A stretch of 64,000 nucleotides of DNA from Paramecium sonneborni (GCA_905182985.1 CAJJDN010000063.1:405132-469131), one strand, 5' to 3'; shown: positions 1-13,244, numbered from the stretch's first letter. Numbers and translations are program-made. Notes: a model not told the origin generated them from the letters alone.

Positions 1-1
1 A

Positions 2-2129
2 ATTTAATAAACTTAAATTTAAGTAAATTAATAGTAAATAGATATTGACTCAAAAAGTTAAGAAAAGTTGTAATCAGATTAATAAAATGAGTCGATAAAA
101 CAAGATGAATAATCTTAAGATGATAAAAAGAACTCTTTAGATAAAGAAAATAAGTCATTCGATTAAGATAAATTATAAAATAAAGATTAGTAATAAGATT
201 AAGATATGAAATAAGATTAAGATAAATAAGATAAGTAATAAAATTAAGATAAGTAATAAAATTAAGATAAGTAATAAAATTTAGATAAGTAATAAAATTA
301 AGATAAAAAATAAAATTAAGATAAGTAATAAAATTAAGATAAAAAATAAAATTAAGATAAAAAATCATTTGATAAAGACAAAAAGATAAAAAATCATGAA
401 GCAGTTAATAAAATTGAAGAAGATTAAAAGAAATTAAAAAGCTAATAATCTAAGAAAAATCAAAAATAGAGATAACCAAATTAAGGGTAGGAAAAATAAA
501 TTAAAACTTCATCTTTGAATTAGACTTAAACAGAAATTCCCAATTCGAATTAACAATTCGATTTTTTAATCTTTGAATCATAAAATAATAACCTACATTT
601 TTTATCCAAAATTTATAAATGTTATCATAATGAAATACCCATAGATTATAAGTATAATTATAAATAGCTAGAATATTTATTGTTAGACGTTTATAAAATT
701 TTGACAAGATTCATAATTGAAAGTAAAGACGAAAATTTTATAACTTATATTCATCATCAATTAATTTTATTAAATGAAAACCTTTTTAGATTAAAATTAA
801 ATGATTTGTTATACCAAGAAGTTTTAGATTTAATTAAATCATTATAAAAAGATCAAAAGTTACAGCAAAACTGCCCTAACTAAACAAAATAGGATGAACT
901 AATAAATGAAAAATAAAATTTATAAGAATAAAATGATAAAAAAAATTAAAATTCTGAAGAAACTTCTGATAAAATTGAAAAACCTTTATAAAAAGATGAA
1001 ATAGTTAAAGATGAAGACAAGATGAAAATAGTCTAAGAAAAAAATAAACATGAAGATGTCATAAAAGCAAATAATAAAATTGTAGATGATCCCAATCTTA
1101 TGAATTAATAAATTTAATCAAATATAGAAGAATGTGAAGTAAAATAATTTAATACAAGCTATTCAATATTATTATAACTTTAAGTTTAGATGACACTTAG
1201 AAAAAGCTTTAATTATAACATGAGTGATATAAATAATATTTAATTATTTGAAGGAGAATAAATTTGCTGCAAAATAAATTTTGATGATTTTGATTAACCT
1301 TATTATCTTGAATAAAATCAAATAAACTATAAATATTTTAATTATCAAATAACTGAAAAGGGTATTTCATATTTAGATTTTAGAAATAAAATAAAATCTT
1401 AAATTAAAATTGATGACAAATAAAAAAATGAAATTTATTAAAAAATTGACAAACTAAAAAAGTAAAAATATATATTTAAATATTATATTTTTAGAGTCTT
1501 ACACAAATGCATTAAAGAATCCAAATAATCTTCTTATTCATTATTTAAAGAATTAGTATCTTTATTGAAAAGAGTTAGTGATATTGAATTTGAACTAGAA
1601 TCAAAAGAAAAGTACTTTATAAAATATATATAGATAAACTGATTTTAATAATAAACTGGATGAAATTATAACAAAATTAAAGTAATATTCAGATTAAAAT
1701 AAAAAAAAAGATTAGATATTTATTAGATTAGGAAAAATGTTGGCTCAAATATGAAATAATAACATTATAAATTTATAAATATTATCTAAATTTACTTGAT
1801 GGAAATTCTCTAATAAAACTTGAAATAATTTGGATAAGATATCTCTTTCTCTCGAAGAAAATTTTTTGCTCAACGACTCTGATAATTTTTAAGTATTTCA
1901 GTAGCAGTAGATTTAATTGAATGGGAAATTTTTTTGTTGAGAATAGTTTATCTCTAACATTGGTAATAAAAAAGTTAGATTTGATAAAAATGTAGATAAA
2001 GAAAATTGTAAGGAAATAGACCTTAATATATATTTTGGATTGATATAATAATAATATATAAAATAAATGAAAGTTTAAGAGTAATTAGAATTAAATGTGT
2101 CAATAAATAGAAATACTCAGAGATTATGA
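2..2129 (+). CDS. N/Q/D/K-rich repeat protein, 5' partial
   Basis: The frame is open from base 2 with no TGA, so the true start lies outside the window. The first 120 or so residues are low complexity with a DKQQNQ-type hexapeptide repeat; the rest is Lys/Glu/Gln-rich with coiled-coil character and no domain I recognise. Two introns are supported by restored frame: 1612-1633 (22 nt, GTAC...TAG) and 1682-1715 (34 nt, GTAA...TAG). After about 1800 the frame must shift once with no GT available, so the tail (residues reading SLSLEENFLLNDSDNFQV onward, ending at TGA 2127-2129) needs a one-base change; an internal TGA near 1945 is also unexplained. Identity is unknown. The convergent neighbour ends 47 bp away. 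Confidence 0.55.
187..365 (+). repeat. 18-bp imperfect tandem repeat inside the first gene
   Basis: Unit is about ataagtaataaaattaag, roughly ten imperfect copies, with spacing variants where 'agt' becomes 'aaa'. The period is a multiple of three, so copies add six residues each (DKQQNQ / DKKQNQ) without breaking the frame. Confidence 0.85.
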
Positions 2130-2176
2130 ATTAATATATATAATAGAAATATATATTTTTGATGATGTCTATATAA

Positions 2177-3460
2177 TCAACTCATTAAATCTTCAACTTC
2201 ATCAACTAAGTCTTACATATCTATTACTATTTTATTAATTATTGATTCTAATTTCATTAGGTCATTTGAAAGTTTATTATCTTCAAGTTTACAAATTAAT
2301 GATAAATATTATTTATACATGTTTTCAAATTCTTTTCTCATTTATATCAATTTATTCTGGGTTGAAAATCTGATTTATTTTAGTTTTTGTTGAGTAATAG
2401 ATAATGAATTGTCCTATTGTTATTTTGACTACATTTAACTAATTTCACTTATTGCAATATCTCTTTTACCTTTCAATACTTTGATCAAATCATTTAACTA
2501 TTATTATTATTGTTTTTCAATTTAAATTTATTTATTAAGTCCTTTGATATCATCTTCTTTTTTAAGAATAATTTTTTTTAAATCTTGAATTTCTTCTTTC
2601 CATTTTGTATTTTCTAATTAGATTTATAATTCAATAGATTTTTATTAATCTAATTATTGTAATTAATTGATGAATTTATTGTTTTCTTTTATTAATAAAT
2701 TGATTTATTATTATTTAGATTCAATCTCCTATCTACTTTTAGATTATTAATCTGCTAACTATTGTAGTACCATATTATAGTTTCTACTTATTTATCTATT
2801 TTCTTAACTCTATTTATCAATTTCTTAAACTTACAAATTAATTTTATGAAGTTAATCCTTATTCAATTAAATATATTCTTAGATTTCTTTTTGTAATGCT
2901 TCTATTCTTTATTTGTATTGTTCATCATTACTTTTATCAAGTTCAATAAATGCAGCATTAATTTCTTATAATTCTTTATCATCAATTTAATTATTATTCC
3001 AATTAACTTAAGCTTAAATAGTTTACAATTCTTTTTTTGATTATTCTAATTCGCATTCTAAAATTTCTTTCTTTCTTAATTCATTATCAGCATCCACTTA
3101 CATTTCAATCATGGCTTATTCTAATTCTTTACTACGATTTTCTTTTTCTTATAATTCTTATGCCATTCTTTTTCTTTCTTTTTCAAGCATCTCAAATTTG
3201 TTCAACATAGGTAAAAATTATTAACAAACATCATCATATCCTCTTTATAGTCTATTTATATAATCTTCCATTTAATGTAGAATATTAGAAAAATCCTCAA
3301 TTGAGTATTACCATAAATTATCTTTTGGAATATTATAATTTTTAAAAGCCAATTAATCAAAAGTAGGAAAGGTTTCAATTTAATGTTGTTTAGGTTGTTA
3401 TTCTTTAACTATAACCTTTTGTGCTGTTAATTTAGCATTTTCAATAAAATTCTTTATCAT
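2177..3460 (-). CDS. coiled-coil protein, 427 aa
   Basis: An uninterrupted frame of 428 codons under the ciliate code with no intron. The first 50 residues look globular (MIKNFIENAKLTAQKV...); from about residue 65 to the end the sequence is almost continuous heptad-like Leu/Ile/Glu/Lys/Gln with long Gln runs, typical of structural or cytoskeletal rods. No catalytic motif or membrane segment is seen. The start ATG is only 7 bp from the ATG of the divergent TBC gene, so a downstream Met (for example in HQMEDYINRL) is possible. Function unknown. Confidence 0.7.
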
Positions 3461-3467
3461 AATTATT

Positions 3468-4502
3468 ATGAATCGATTTTAGAAATGGGAATTTTGCTTA
3501 GGGTAATGTAAAAAGTGATAAAAAAATTAGTATTTATGAAAATAGAGCTGATATAAATGAATAAAGGTAAAAGAAATATGATGAATATTCTAAATTGAAA
3601 ATGAATGTAAAAACGACAGAGGATGATAAAAATGAAATAATGAAAGATATTAATAGAACTTATTAGGAAATGGGATCATTTCATTTGGAATAAAACAAAA
3701 ACATAATGTGCAATGTGTTATTATTATGGTGTAGTTAAAGTTTATCTTATCGTCAAGGTATTAAAAACATTTAAATGTTAGGAATGAATGAGATTGTAGG
3801 AGTAATATTTTATACACATGTATAATCATTTTAAGATTGTCAAGAGTAAAATGCAACCAAGATAGAGAATGATATTTATTGGGTTTTTAAGACAATAATG
3901 GATGAGGGAGATCATAAATAAAATTTTAATTATTCATCTCAAATGCCTATAGATAGAATATCTTTGATAAGATACATAAAGGATTTGACAATGAATAAAT
4001 TGAAATATGTTGATGAATAGTTATTTTAAATATTTGAATAGAATCAAATAAGTACAGAAATATTTTTGATGAAATGGATTAAAGTATGATATGATTTAGA
4101 TATATGTGTTTACTAGCAAGAGAGTATGAGATTGAATAAATTTAATTGATTTGGGATAAGATGTTCGAGAAGTTTAAGAAAATCAAACTGAAATTTTTAG
4201 ATGCCATGGTATTAACTATGATGATTTAATTAAAACCTTAATGTAAAAAATTAAAGATTAATATTATAAGTACTCAAGATTGAATACATAAACAATTTTG
4301 AAGTTTTGTTATTATTCCAAAATTACCCAGCAAAGGATAACTATTAATAAATGATTGCATAGGCAGAAAAAATAGAAAGTAAAACATATATATGATAATA
4401 AATATAGAATAATTAAGAGGATTGGAGAAAACATCATGGATTGAGATTATAAAGAGATTCAATATACCTTACACTTTAATGATTTATTTTCGGAATAATT
4501 GA
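3468..4502 (+). CDS. TBC-domain (Rab GTPase-activating) protein, frame damaged
   Basis: TBC proteins stimulate GTP hydrolysis by Rab GTPases. Recognisable pieces occur in order: SYRQGIKNIQMLGMNEIVG (the RQGM..I motif), DIYWVFKTIMDE, FLMKWIK, LLAREYEIEQIQLIWDKMF, FLDAMVL, and LLLFQNYPAKDNYQQMIAQAEK, which match the second half of a TBC fold of the TBC1D13 kind. The conserved N-terminal catalytic Arg region (IxxDxxR) is not obvious. Good introns are 3503-3530 (28 nt) and one of 29 nt starting at 4379 and ending TAG. Between WIK and LLARE, and again near 4230-4270, the frame changes without a usable intron. Either single-base errors or early decay is possible. Confidence 0.6.
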
Positions 4503-4586
4503 ACTATTGATTTGAATTAATGGATATAAAATTCTCTATTTTTTTATTCTAATTTTAAATAATTACAAAAATATAAATTAATTTGA

Positions 4587-5931
4587 ATGGAAAAAGTTTT
4601 AAGTTATGATTAGATTGTATAGAAATTGATAGAATTTTGTCATAAGAATTAAGATGAAGAAATTAGTTAGATTGAAGCAACTAAAATATTGAATTAGATG
4701 AGTATTAAAAATGGACATTAAGAATTTAACTATGAGATTGCAGTTGAATTATTTGAAAGAGTTACTTCTTATAATACATAATTAACAATTCAAACATTAG
4801 CCCATGTATTATATGAAGCTAATGATATAATAATAAATAAATATAACCATGCAATGAATAGAGAAATGTATATGGAAGAATAAAAAGCATATCTAAAATA
4901 AATAAAACCATATGATAATTCAACAAATCTTCACATAAGCTATGTGAAAATATAAGAAACTCATGTATAAAGACCATATATAGTTGTTCTTATAGGAGAA
5001 TTTCACCATGAAAGTGAAATACAAACAAGGAATAATGGATGGTTTGAATGGAATCTTAATGTTTAAATTCCAGTTAAATCTCTTGTAGCAGATTTAAAAA
5101 TAGAATTATTAGAAGATCATAATATAGTTGCAAGTTTACAATTACCTTTTGAAGCTTTGCCTATGAATGAAATGAAGGAAGCTGAATTATAAATGTAAAA
5201 TGTTAATTGCCACACTTTAATACAATTATAATGTATGCTGATTATTGGTAACAATTATCAGGAGTTAATTGATGAAAAAATGAATTTCTTAGAAAATCAA
5301 ACTTAAATATGCTAAGAAGAATTATTTCTACTCTAATCTTAATTACATGAATTAAATAAACCTTTTTTTAGAGATGTTAATATCTAACCAAAATATACTA
5401 ACTATTCTAATAAGTCTAATTTAAACACTGAAATCTTTTTAAACATTCCTGATAAAAATAGTCTCTAACCACCCTCTCTTTAAGCAACAGCTTTCAGAAA
5501 CACTTCATCAGCATTAGGATTCAAAAAGATTGTAATTGAGCAAGAGCGTAAATTACATTCCTATCCTATTATGGCTAGAATTGATCTATTAGCAACTATT
5601 ATTGCAGTATCAATATTTTATAAAATTATAGGTACTCTCAATGATCATTAATTTTATTACTCCCGATATAAGTGTTACTTATATTATGATTATTGTATTT
5701 TCAATAATGTTGAAACATAAATACACATTGATATACATCTTAATTGTTGTAACTATAGGGATTATTATTGAAATCTTTACTTTAAGCCATTAGCATCTCA
5801 ACATATTTGCAATATTGTTAATTGTTTTGAATATGTTATTTAATTTTGGATTGCTTGTCCTTACAGGTTTATTATTAAATGATGTCGAAAATGTGTCTAT
5901 TCTTAAATCAAAGCTTTTACTACCTTTATGA
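4587..5931 (+). CDS. C2-like, C-terminal multi-pass membrane protein, 439 aa
   Basis: One intron (5607-5631, 25 nt, GTAT...TAG) joins two long exons to give exactly 440 codons. Residues 1-110 are helical, possibly EF-hand-derived but without clear loops. Residues about 110-210 (SYVKIQETHVQRPYIVVLIG ... LQLPFEAL) have the alternating pattern of a C2 beta-sandwich. After a Ser/Asn-rich linker come about four hydrophobic segments that start at MARIDLLATIIAVLSMI, so it is probably anchored in the ER or plasma membrane by its C-terminus. The C2 call is by pattern only. Its TGA stop is in frame with, and 12 bp before, the next ATG. Confidence 0.6.
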
Positions 5932-5943
5932 TTAATTTAATTT

Positions 5944-6527
5944 ATGTTTACACTCAAGAAATATTTATACGATATTGCCTATGGAGAAAGGAAAGTAAAG
6001 AATAGACTTACATTCTTTGTTATACTCATTTCAGGATACACAGGATTCTAAATGGGAATCAATTAATCAGAAAAATTAGACACATCTTCTCTATATTAAT
6101 TTAACGGGTAAGATGAAGAAATTTATAATCTCTTAAAAACAAAACCTGTTTTTTAATTAATTTATCCACCTGGAGAACCTTATTTTGATATTTATAGAAC
6201 TGCATTTATAAAAGCATCAAATAAATTTAAGTACAATATTATTATTTTATTTGATAAGCTCACTTTGTTTTAGTTAATACAAATTAACATTTTCAATATT
6301 GTAGAAATATTGATCTTTCAAGATTACCTTAAGGTTTATTATGGTTACCACAAAATTACAATCTTGAAAAATTAGAAAAATTTAAATAAGAAGGAGTTTT
6401 TCCAGTTGTTGAATTTCTTAAAGATTATTCAGTAGAAGGAATAGAATGTTTCTTCTAAGAAAATGGGGTAATACCTAAAAAATAGTCAACAGACAAATTC
6501 ACTTAATAAATTAGAGTATTTATGTGA
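5944..6527 (+). CDS. membrane-anchored thioredoxin-like protein (tentative)
   Basis: Starts MFTLKKYLYDIAYG with one hydrophobic anchor (RLTFFVILISGYTGF). Then KPVFQLIYPPGEPYFDIYRTAF and AHFVLVNTNQHFQYCRN...LPQGLLWL resemble the beta-alpha-beta spacing of a thioredoxin fold, with no CxxC active site. The two halves are in different frames: between 6232 and 6256 one must drop sequence to join FK to AHFVLVN. A 28-nt GT...AAG segment is there but leaves the wrong frame; removing a TA-bounded 23-nt piece restores it. In the same frame as the upstream gene across its TGA, so a single longer gene is not excluded. Confidence 0.4.
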
Positions 6528-6779
6528 TATTATAATTATTCAATTAAATAATTAAAAAAATTATATTCTAAATACTTTAAATTAAAAAACCATTATTAAT
6601 GATTATGAGGTTCTTGTTCTTTTAATTTAAACCTTTTTTTATTTAAATGGATTTATATGAGAGAGAAATAAAATTATGAATTATTAAATAAAAATGTGAT
6701 TATTCAATATTAAATATTAAAAAATTGGATAATAAAATGATGTTTCACATTTAAGTTAAATTGAGTAAGTAAATATCAA

Positions 6780-8884
6780 TCATTAAACTTTCATTCTTTT
6801 CACTATTTTTGCACTCTGTTTATTTTAATTCACTAATCTAAATGCCAAAGGAGATGATCTTAATGAGTTATAAACAGCTGTCTCTGTAATATTTCGATTA
6901 ACTGTTCTACCTCTTATTTCATAATCAGTATCTCTTCTTTTGGAGCAAGATGAATATGATTTCATTCTTTAAGCAGTATATTTTGGCTAAAGATATTTTG
7001 TTTATTATGTTTATTAGGAATCACTTTAAGTTTGTTGATGGCCATCAATTTATCTCACAAAATAACAAAGATATCGATTTAATTAATTTATCAACAAATC
7101 TTTAATCTAATCATTTTAATCAGAAGAAAAAAAAGATCTTAAGCTGTTTATTGTGTCAAGAACACATTATTTCAATTACTTAGACAATTACTTTATTTCT
7201 ATAAATTCTTAAGCATTAGCTTTTTAATCTAAAATAGGAATTACTAAAGATGAATCACATTTTTATTCAAGTTTAAATTCCAATTCTTGAACAAATTTCA
7301 ATTTTTCATCAATTTATTAGAGCGTATCTTCCTTTAATTGAGGCTTATTATTGAGTGTCATTATCTATTAATTTATAAATTCAAATTAAGTCTTGATTTT
7401 TTTAGATTCATCAAGTAATTAAATTATCATTTAGTTAAAATATTCCATTCTTATGTTTATTGTGTCAGAAATAGGCGACGTAATAGTTTCTTGAAATTTA
7501 CTTGTTTTAGGCAATTTCTATCTAATTTCATCTAATTAATTTTATAATTCTTAAATTCTAATATCTGATCTTTAAAATATTCGTTACATCATGTCTGAAG
7601 TAAGGATAGATCCTTATCTTTAAAGAATTGCAGATTTTCTAGCTTTTTTTCTAGGAGAAGATTGAGCACTATCTATTTCTTCTTATGAAACATCAGCTCT
7701 TTTTGGACTATCACAATATGTTACACTTTCTCCTTCTTTTTGAATAAGCTAGTGATGCAAATTTTGAATTTCAAAATTCTTTTATTTATTAAATGCTTGA
7801 AATGATACTTTTTATTCAAATATTTCAGCACTTATTGATTCTAATTTCTCATTAAGATATTCAGATTCTCTTTACAAACGTTATGTTTTTTATATAGCAA
7901 TTTATAATTCGTCTTTCATTACAACTTTTTAAAATGTAGAGTTGATGACACTTAATTATTATTTAAAGTCATTTAATTTTGAATTCTACTCCTTAATTTA
8001 TTCTTATATTAATTTTTGTTCTTCTGTTGTTTCTTTTTATATCATTAATATTTTCTCTGATAATATCTTACAAACTTAATTAACTCTATCTTCAAAAACT
8101 CTCTAATCATTTTTAGTCGCATATACTTTTAATTTATTATTAGCTAAATCATCAACTTTTTTATCAACTAATTCATTTAATACAGAAATCTATCTGTCTT
8201 TAATAAATTAAATGTTATCCTAAATAATATCCATTTATTATTTAGTTCCCATCTCTCCTTATAATCTATCTATTCTTTGTTGAATCTAATTTTTGATATT
8301 ATCCAATTCAATACAAGTCACAAAGTCTCTTCTCATTAAATCTTAAATTTTTGTTATTTCTGAATGATCTATTTTAGAAGTCAATGATGTTTCAAATTAA
8401 TCAAGACGAGTTTTATAGTTTTAAGTCAATCTATCATTTTACAACAAGATTCCTGTATATTCTTTATATTTTTAATTCATTTCTTTAAAATTGATTCTCA
8501 TCTGATTATTTATTTCTCTATTTTATTTAGCTTCTTCTAAAATACTATGATAATATATATAAATTTTAACCTATGCATTTCATCAATCCAAGGTTAGATT
8601 TACATAATATAAACAGAATGTCTGTTAAGAATTTCATCATAACGAATTGTAAATTTTGAATGCTATGATTCTATTGAGCTAAGTCTCTCTTAGATCTTTA
8701 ATTATGAGTTTAAAAGTTAGATTGTATCACTCATCAAATCAACCCTTGGATTATTTGTAATAAACACATCCAAAGCTGACAATTTTTATTACATCTAAGA
8801 AATCTAATTAAGATGAGGAAGAAATGATTTGTTCAGTTGTTCGATAGATTCTTCAAGTTTAATAAATCGTAATTATTCATTCAT
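6780..8884 (-). CDS. long coiled-coil protein, 692 aa
   Basis: One intron (8545-8570, 26 nt, GTTA...TAG) gives 693 codons exactly. The first 110 residues begin MNEQLRFIKLEESIEQLNKS and are helical. The middle 400 residues are long coiled coil. The C-terminal third has a basic Ser-rich linker (SPRKKARKSAILQRQGS) followed by another coiled coil and a basic, Arg-rich tail (SCSKRRDTDYEIRGRTVNRN). No enzyme motif. The architecture fits a cytoskeletal or basal-body protein but this is inference. The start is 11 bp from the ATG of the divergent acyl-CoA synthetase gene. Confidence 0.75.
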
Positions 8885-8895
8885 TAATATTATAA

Positions 8896-10922
8896 ATGTA
8901 TATCTCTGAAAAAGGATTCCATAAGATCTTAAACACTTATGATAAATAAGATTTAAGAAAACATATTGATTGGACAACAGATTTTAATCATGAGTTACCT
9001 ATTAAAGGTATTAGTGATCCTAGACCAATCACAATACCTGAAGCATTCAAATAAGACTGTACATTATTTTTGAATAAACCTGCTTTCTCTTATAAAAGAA
9101 ATAAAATATAGTAGTCAATGAGCTATGGAGCATATTACAGTGCAGTTTTGGACTTTGCATCTGCATTAATTGAAATCAATGTAACTGAGTTAAGCGCAGT
9201 TAATATTATTGGCTTTAATGCACCTGAATGGAATATTGCATTTATGGGTAGTATACATGCACATAATCTTCCTGTTGGAATTTATACTACTAATAATCCT
9301 GAAGCTTGTTTTTATGTAAGTTAACATTCTGAATGTGAATTACTTATTGCAGATACACGTGAACAATTGAAAAAATATCTTACTATTTGGGATCGATTAC
9401 CTAAATTGAAAGCTGTGGTACTATATAATGATAATGTAAATCATATTACGAACATTCCTACAAATAGAAAGGTATATAATTGGAATGATTTTTTGGAAAT
9501 TGGAAAAAAATCTAAAAATCTTAATTTAGTTGAAGAAAGATATAATTAATTACAACCTGGGAATTGTTGTACTTTGATATATACTTCTGGAACAACAGGT
9601 AATCCGAAAGGTGTAATGCTTTCTCATGATAACTATATGTTTACAGTTGCATAACATCTTAAGAAATATAAAATAGATGATGAAATAAGAATAGTAAGTT
9701 ATTTACCTTTAAGTCATGTGGCAGCATAATTAGTTGATATAGTAGGAATATTTAGATGGGGTGGTCACTTATATTATGCTAATCCAGATGCATTATAAGG
9801 TTCTTTAATAGTGACATTAAAAGAAGTAAGACCAACTTTTTTTTTGGGAGTTCCTAGAGTTTGGGAGAAAATTTATGAAGAGATGCAAAAAGTAGGAAAA
9901 TCTAATGGATTCATAAAGAATTTAATTGCAAAATGGGCGAAATAATTAGGTAAGGATGGTACATTTGCATAAACTCATAATTAATAACCACCAACTTGTT
10001 TTGGTTTAGCAGAGAGTATAGTTTATAAATAAGTAAAGAAAGCATTAGGATTAGATAAGGCAGTATATTTATTATTTGGAGCAGCTCCTTTAAGTCCAGA
10101 AATAAGAGAGTATTTTTTATCATTAAATATGTAAATATTATATTTATTTCTAGGTATCTTATTAATGCTTATGGTATGAGTGAATGTGGAGGTGTATAGA
10201 CACTTTCTTTACCAGAAGATTTTGAAAAATTTGATAGTTTTTTTATGAAGAGTGCTGGAAAAGCTTTGGAGGGAACTATAATGAAAATTTAAAACGCTGA
10301 TAAAGATGGAAATGGAGAGATATGTTATAAAGGTAGACATATATTTATGGGTTATTATAAAGATGATCAATCTACTAAATAAACTATAGATGAAGATGGT
10401 TTTTTACATTCAGGTGATGTAGGAAGAATTGATAAGAATGGAAATTTAATAATTACAGGAAGAATAAAAGAATTGATTATTACTGCTGGAGGAGAGAACA
10501 TTGCTCCTATTCTTATAGAGAATGAAGTTAAAAATAATCTTGAATTTGTTTCTAATTGTATGGTTATAGGGGATAATCGAAAATATTTAGCAATTTTATT
10601 AACTTTAAAATAAGATTAATCATAAGTAGGAAAATTAGCACCAGAAGTTATTAGTGAATTTAATGCTTAAGGATCTTTGGCTACAACTGTAGAAGATGCC
10701 AAATTAGATCCAATAATTTAGAGATACATTTAAAGGTTAATAGATAAAACTAATTCATCAGTAATCTCATAGGCTTAATAAATAAGAAAATGGACTATTA
10801 TTGAAGGAGATTTCACTATTGAGACTGGTGAATTGACTCCCACTCTTAAATTAAAAAGAAAAATAGTCGAAAAAAAATGGTAAGGAGAAATTGAAAGAAT
10901 GTATTAATTTGCCAAACTTTGA
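8896..10922 (+). CDS. long-chain acyl-CoA synthetase, bubblegum (ACSBG) type, 667 aa
   Basis: Activates long or very-long-chain fatty acids to acyl-CoA with ATP. The AMP-binding P-loop is [18 protein letters not shown] (about residue 230), followed by PLSHVAAQ, the GVPRVWEKI motif typical of the bubblegum group, [13 protein letters not shown], the YGMSE adenylate motif, [12 protein letters not shown] and the hinge [18 protein letters not shown] 23-nt intron (10131-10153, GTAA...TAG) splits the YGMSE exon; after it the frame is continuous for 668 codons, the expected family length. No signal peptide. All catalytic motifs look intact. Conserved motifs are visible directly; the bubblegum assignment is from family knowledge. 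Confidence 0.95.
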
Positions 10923-11175
10923 ATTATATTATTAGTAACCATAAGTTTTAAATGTTGAATTCATTAATATTATTAAGAAACACATCCAATATTTTACTAT
11001 TGCGATTACTTCTACTCTTTATTTCATATTCCTGCACATAACTTTTTCTTGCCATTCCATAAATTTAACTACTCTTATGCCCTGTCTGAAGTACCATCTT
11101 AGCAAAAATAGAATCAATATCTATATAAATTGATATCTTTGGATTCTAAACTAATAGTTCATAAGAATGTCCTTA

Positions 11176-11271
<96 letters not shown>

Positions 11272-12010
11272 TTATGTTTATTATTTATAATATTAAACAA
11301 ACAATCTGTCATCATATCAACATTTGCAGTTGCCTGATCTAATATTAAAATCTTCCTCTTATTTATTAAAAATCTGCTTAAACAAATCAATTATTTCTTA
11401 CCTATTGAAAATAACTCTGGCTCTATTTATGTTCCAGACCTTATGCTAATTATTATATAAATCCTTCTAAACCTGTCTCACATAAACATTCAATAATGTT
11501 TTATCATCAAAATATTAAAAAGGGTCAAGATTTACTCTTAAGGTGCCTTTGAAAAGAAAAGGTACTTAAGGTATTATACTAATTTCTTATCTTAACTTAT
11601 ATAAATTTATTTTGCGAATATCTTAATCATCTATTAAAAGAAAACTAATAATTATTATTTACAAAACTATACCCAGTATTCTATATTGAATTTAATCTGA
11701 ATAAACTAGAAATTACTGTCTTTCCAACAATCCCAACCCTCTCCTTGTCATTTATTTTCAAACTCATTCCCTTTAAAACTAAAGACATCTTTATATTTCA
11801 TTGTAACATTTTAATAATTTATAGAATCTAACCTCGGCCAATTTTTCATCTCTAATTCACCAACTGGCTCTGCTTTTTCCATTTCTAAATGACATATTTC
11901 AAACATTCTTTTTACACTGTTCATCATTAAATCAAATGACATAAATTATCTTAGTGTATTGTCAATTTTATTATTATTTATTTTATCTATAAATTATTTC
12001 TATTAAACAA

Positions 12011-13244
12011 TACTACTGAAAGTTGAAGGAGTAGTAATGCTTAAGAGAAAATTCTAGGATCTGGTACCATACCTATTATCAAAAAGATACCAGATGTATT
12101 TGCAAACTAAATAAATCAATATTAAATCCAAAGCATCTCTAAGAATATAAAAATAGTTAATTAGCCTACATAGATTATTTAGATAATTTTGTAAATTTCT
12201 CCATCATCCATTTCCAATTTTCATTTATCCTAATGTATGTTATTCCATTAATTGTAATCTTGAAATAATCAAATAACTGAGATCATCGTATTAAATCACA
12301 AGTTTTATTTGAGAGACTATTTATCCTGTAATTCTAAAAATTAGAATTGAGCTTGTAATTGTGAATATTGCAGCAATTGAAAAGTACTAGAATAGCTGAA
12401 TTATAAAATATTAAATCATTATTTATTAATGTATTTTGATTAAAAGAAGCCATTTCTTTGTCATAATAATTATAAATAATTTCACAAGCTACATTTTAGC
12501 ACAATAGGACAAATATTAATATGAAAGGTTTCCAATTTATAAAATATCTTTTATAAATTTAAATAGTAGCATCAGATTAATTTGACTCTTCAGTTACATA
12601 TAAAGTTTAGGTTGAAACTTTGTTAAATTTTTAAATTTAAGTAGTAACTTTGTCAATCAATTTGCTTGGTCTTTTAATTTTTAATGATCTAACTGGATTG
12701 TCAGTATTTGTATTACTTGTATTAGAACTAGTAATTTTCAAGATTTGTTTTTTCATATTATTCTTCTAGCCTTAATGTGTAATAATACCACCACCATCAA
12801 GAATAACTACATAATCACATTCTAATGCATATGAAATATGATGTGTAACCAAAATGAGGGCTGGTATTTATTGTATAAATGCTTGATGAGTTTTAATTAA
12901 AGTTGGTCTATAATTAGGTTAAAATTTAATATAAAATCTTAGATTGCAGAATCAAATATTTTACCAGCCACTTTTAAATCAACTGCTGAAGGGGGATCAT
13001 CAAAAAGATATAAATCAGCTTATGAATATAATGCTCTTGCTAAACTTAATCTTGCTTTTTATCCTCCTGATAAGTTAGTTCCTTTTTCACCAATCTCTGT
13101 TTTATCCCCTTATCTAAATGATAATATATCTTAATCTAAACAACTCACTTCCAATACTTTAAGGTAAAGTACTTAGTCGTAATCCTTTCCAAATAATATA
13201 TTCTCTTTTATTGTACCTGTATATATGAATAGATCCTATTCAAC
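12011..13244. repeat. first copy of 1,234-bp duplicated block
   Basis: Matches 13246-14479 base for base at every point I compared, including the same frame break. It is separated from the second copy by a single N. This is best read as an unmerged contig overlap. Confidence 0.9.

Noticed and set aside
187..365. Regular short repeats that could suggest a CRISPR array or telomere-like DNA
   Set aside because: Units are contiguous with no unique spacers, are in frame with a long open frame, and do not match C4A2/C3A3-type ciliate telomere repeats.
4080..4096. A 16-nt intron (GTATG...TTTAG) in the TBC gene
   Set aside because: It is shorter than any accepted Paramecium intron and its removal does not give the frame that encodes the conserved LLAREYE motif.
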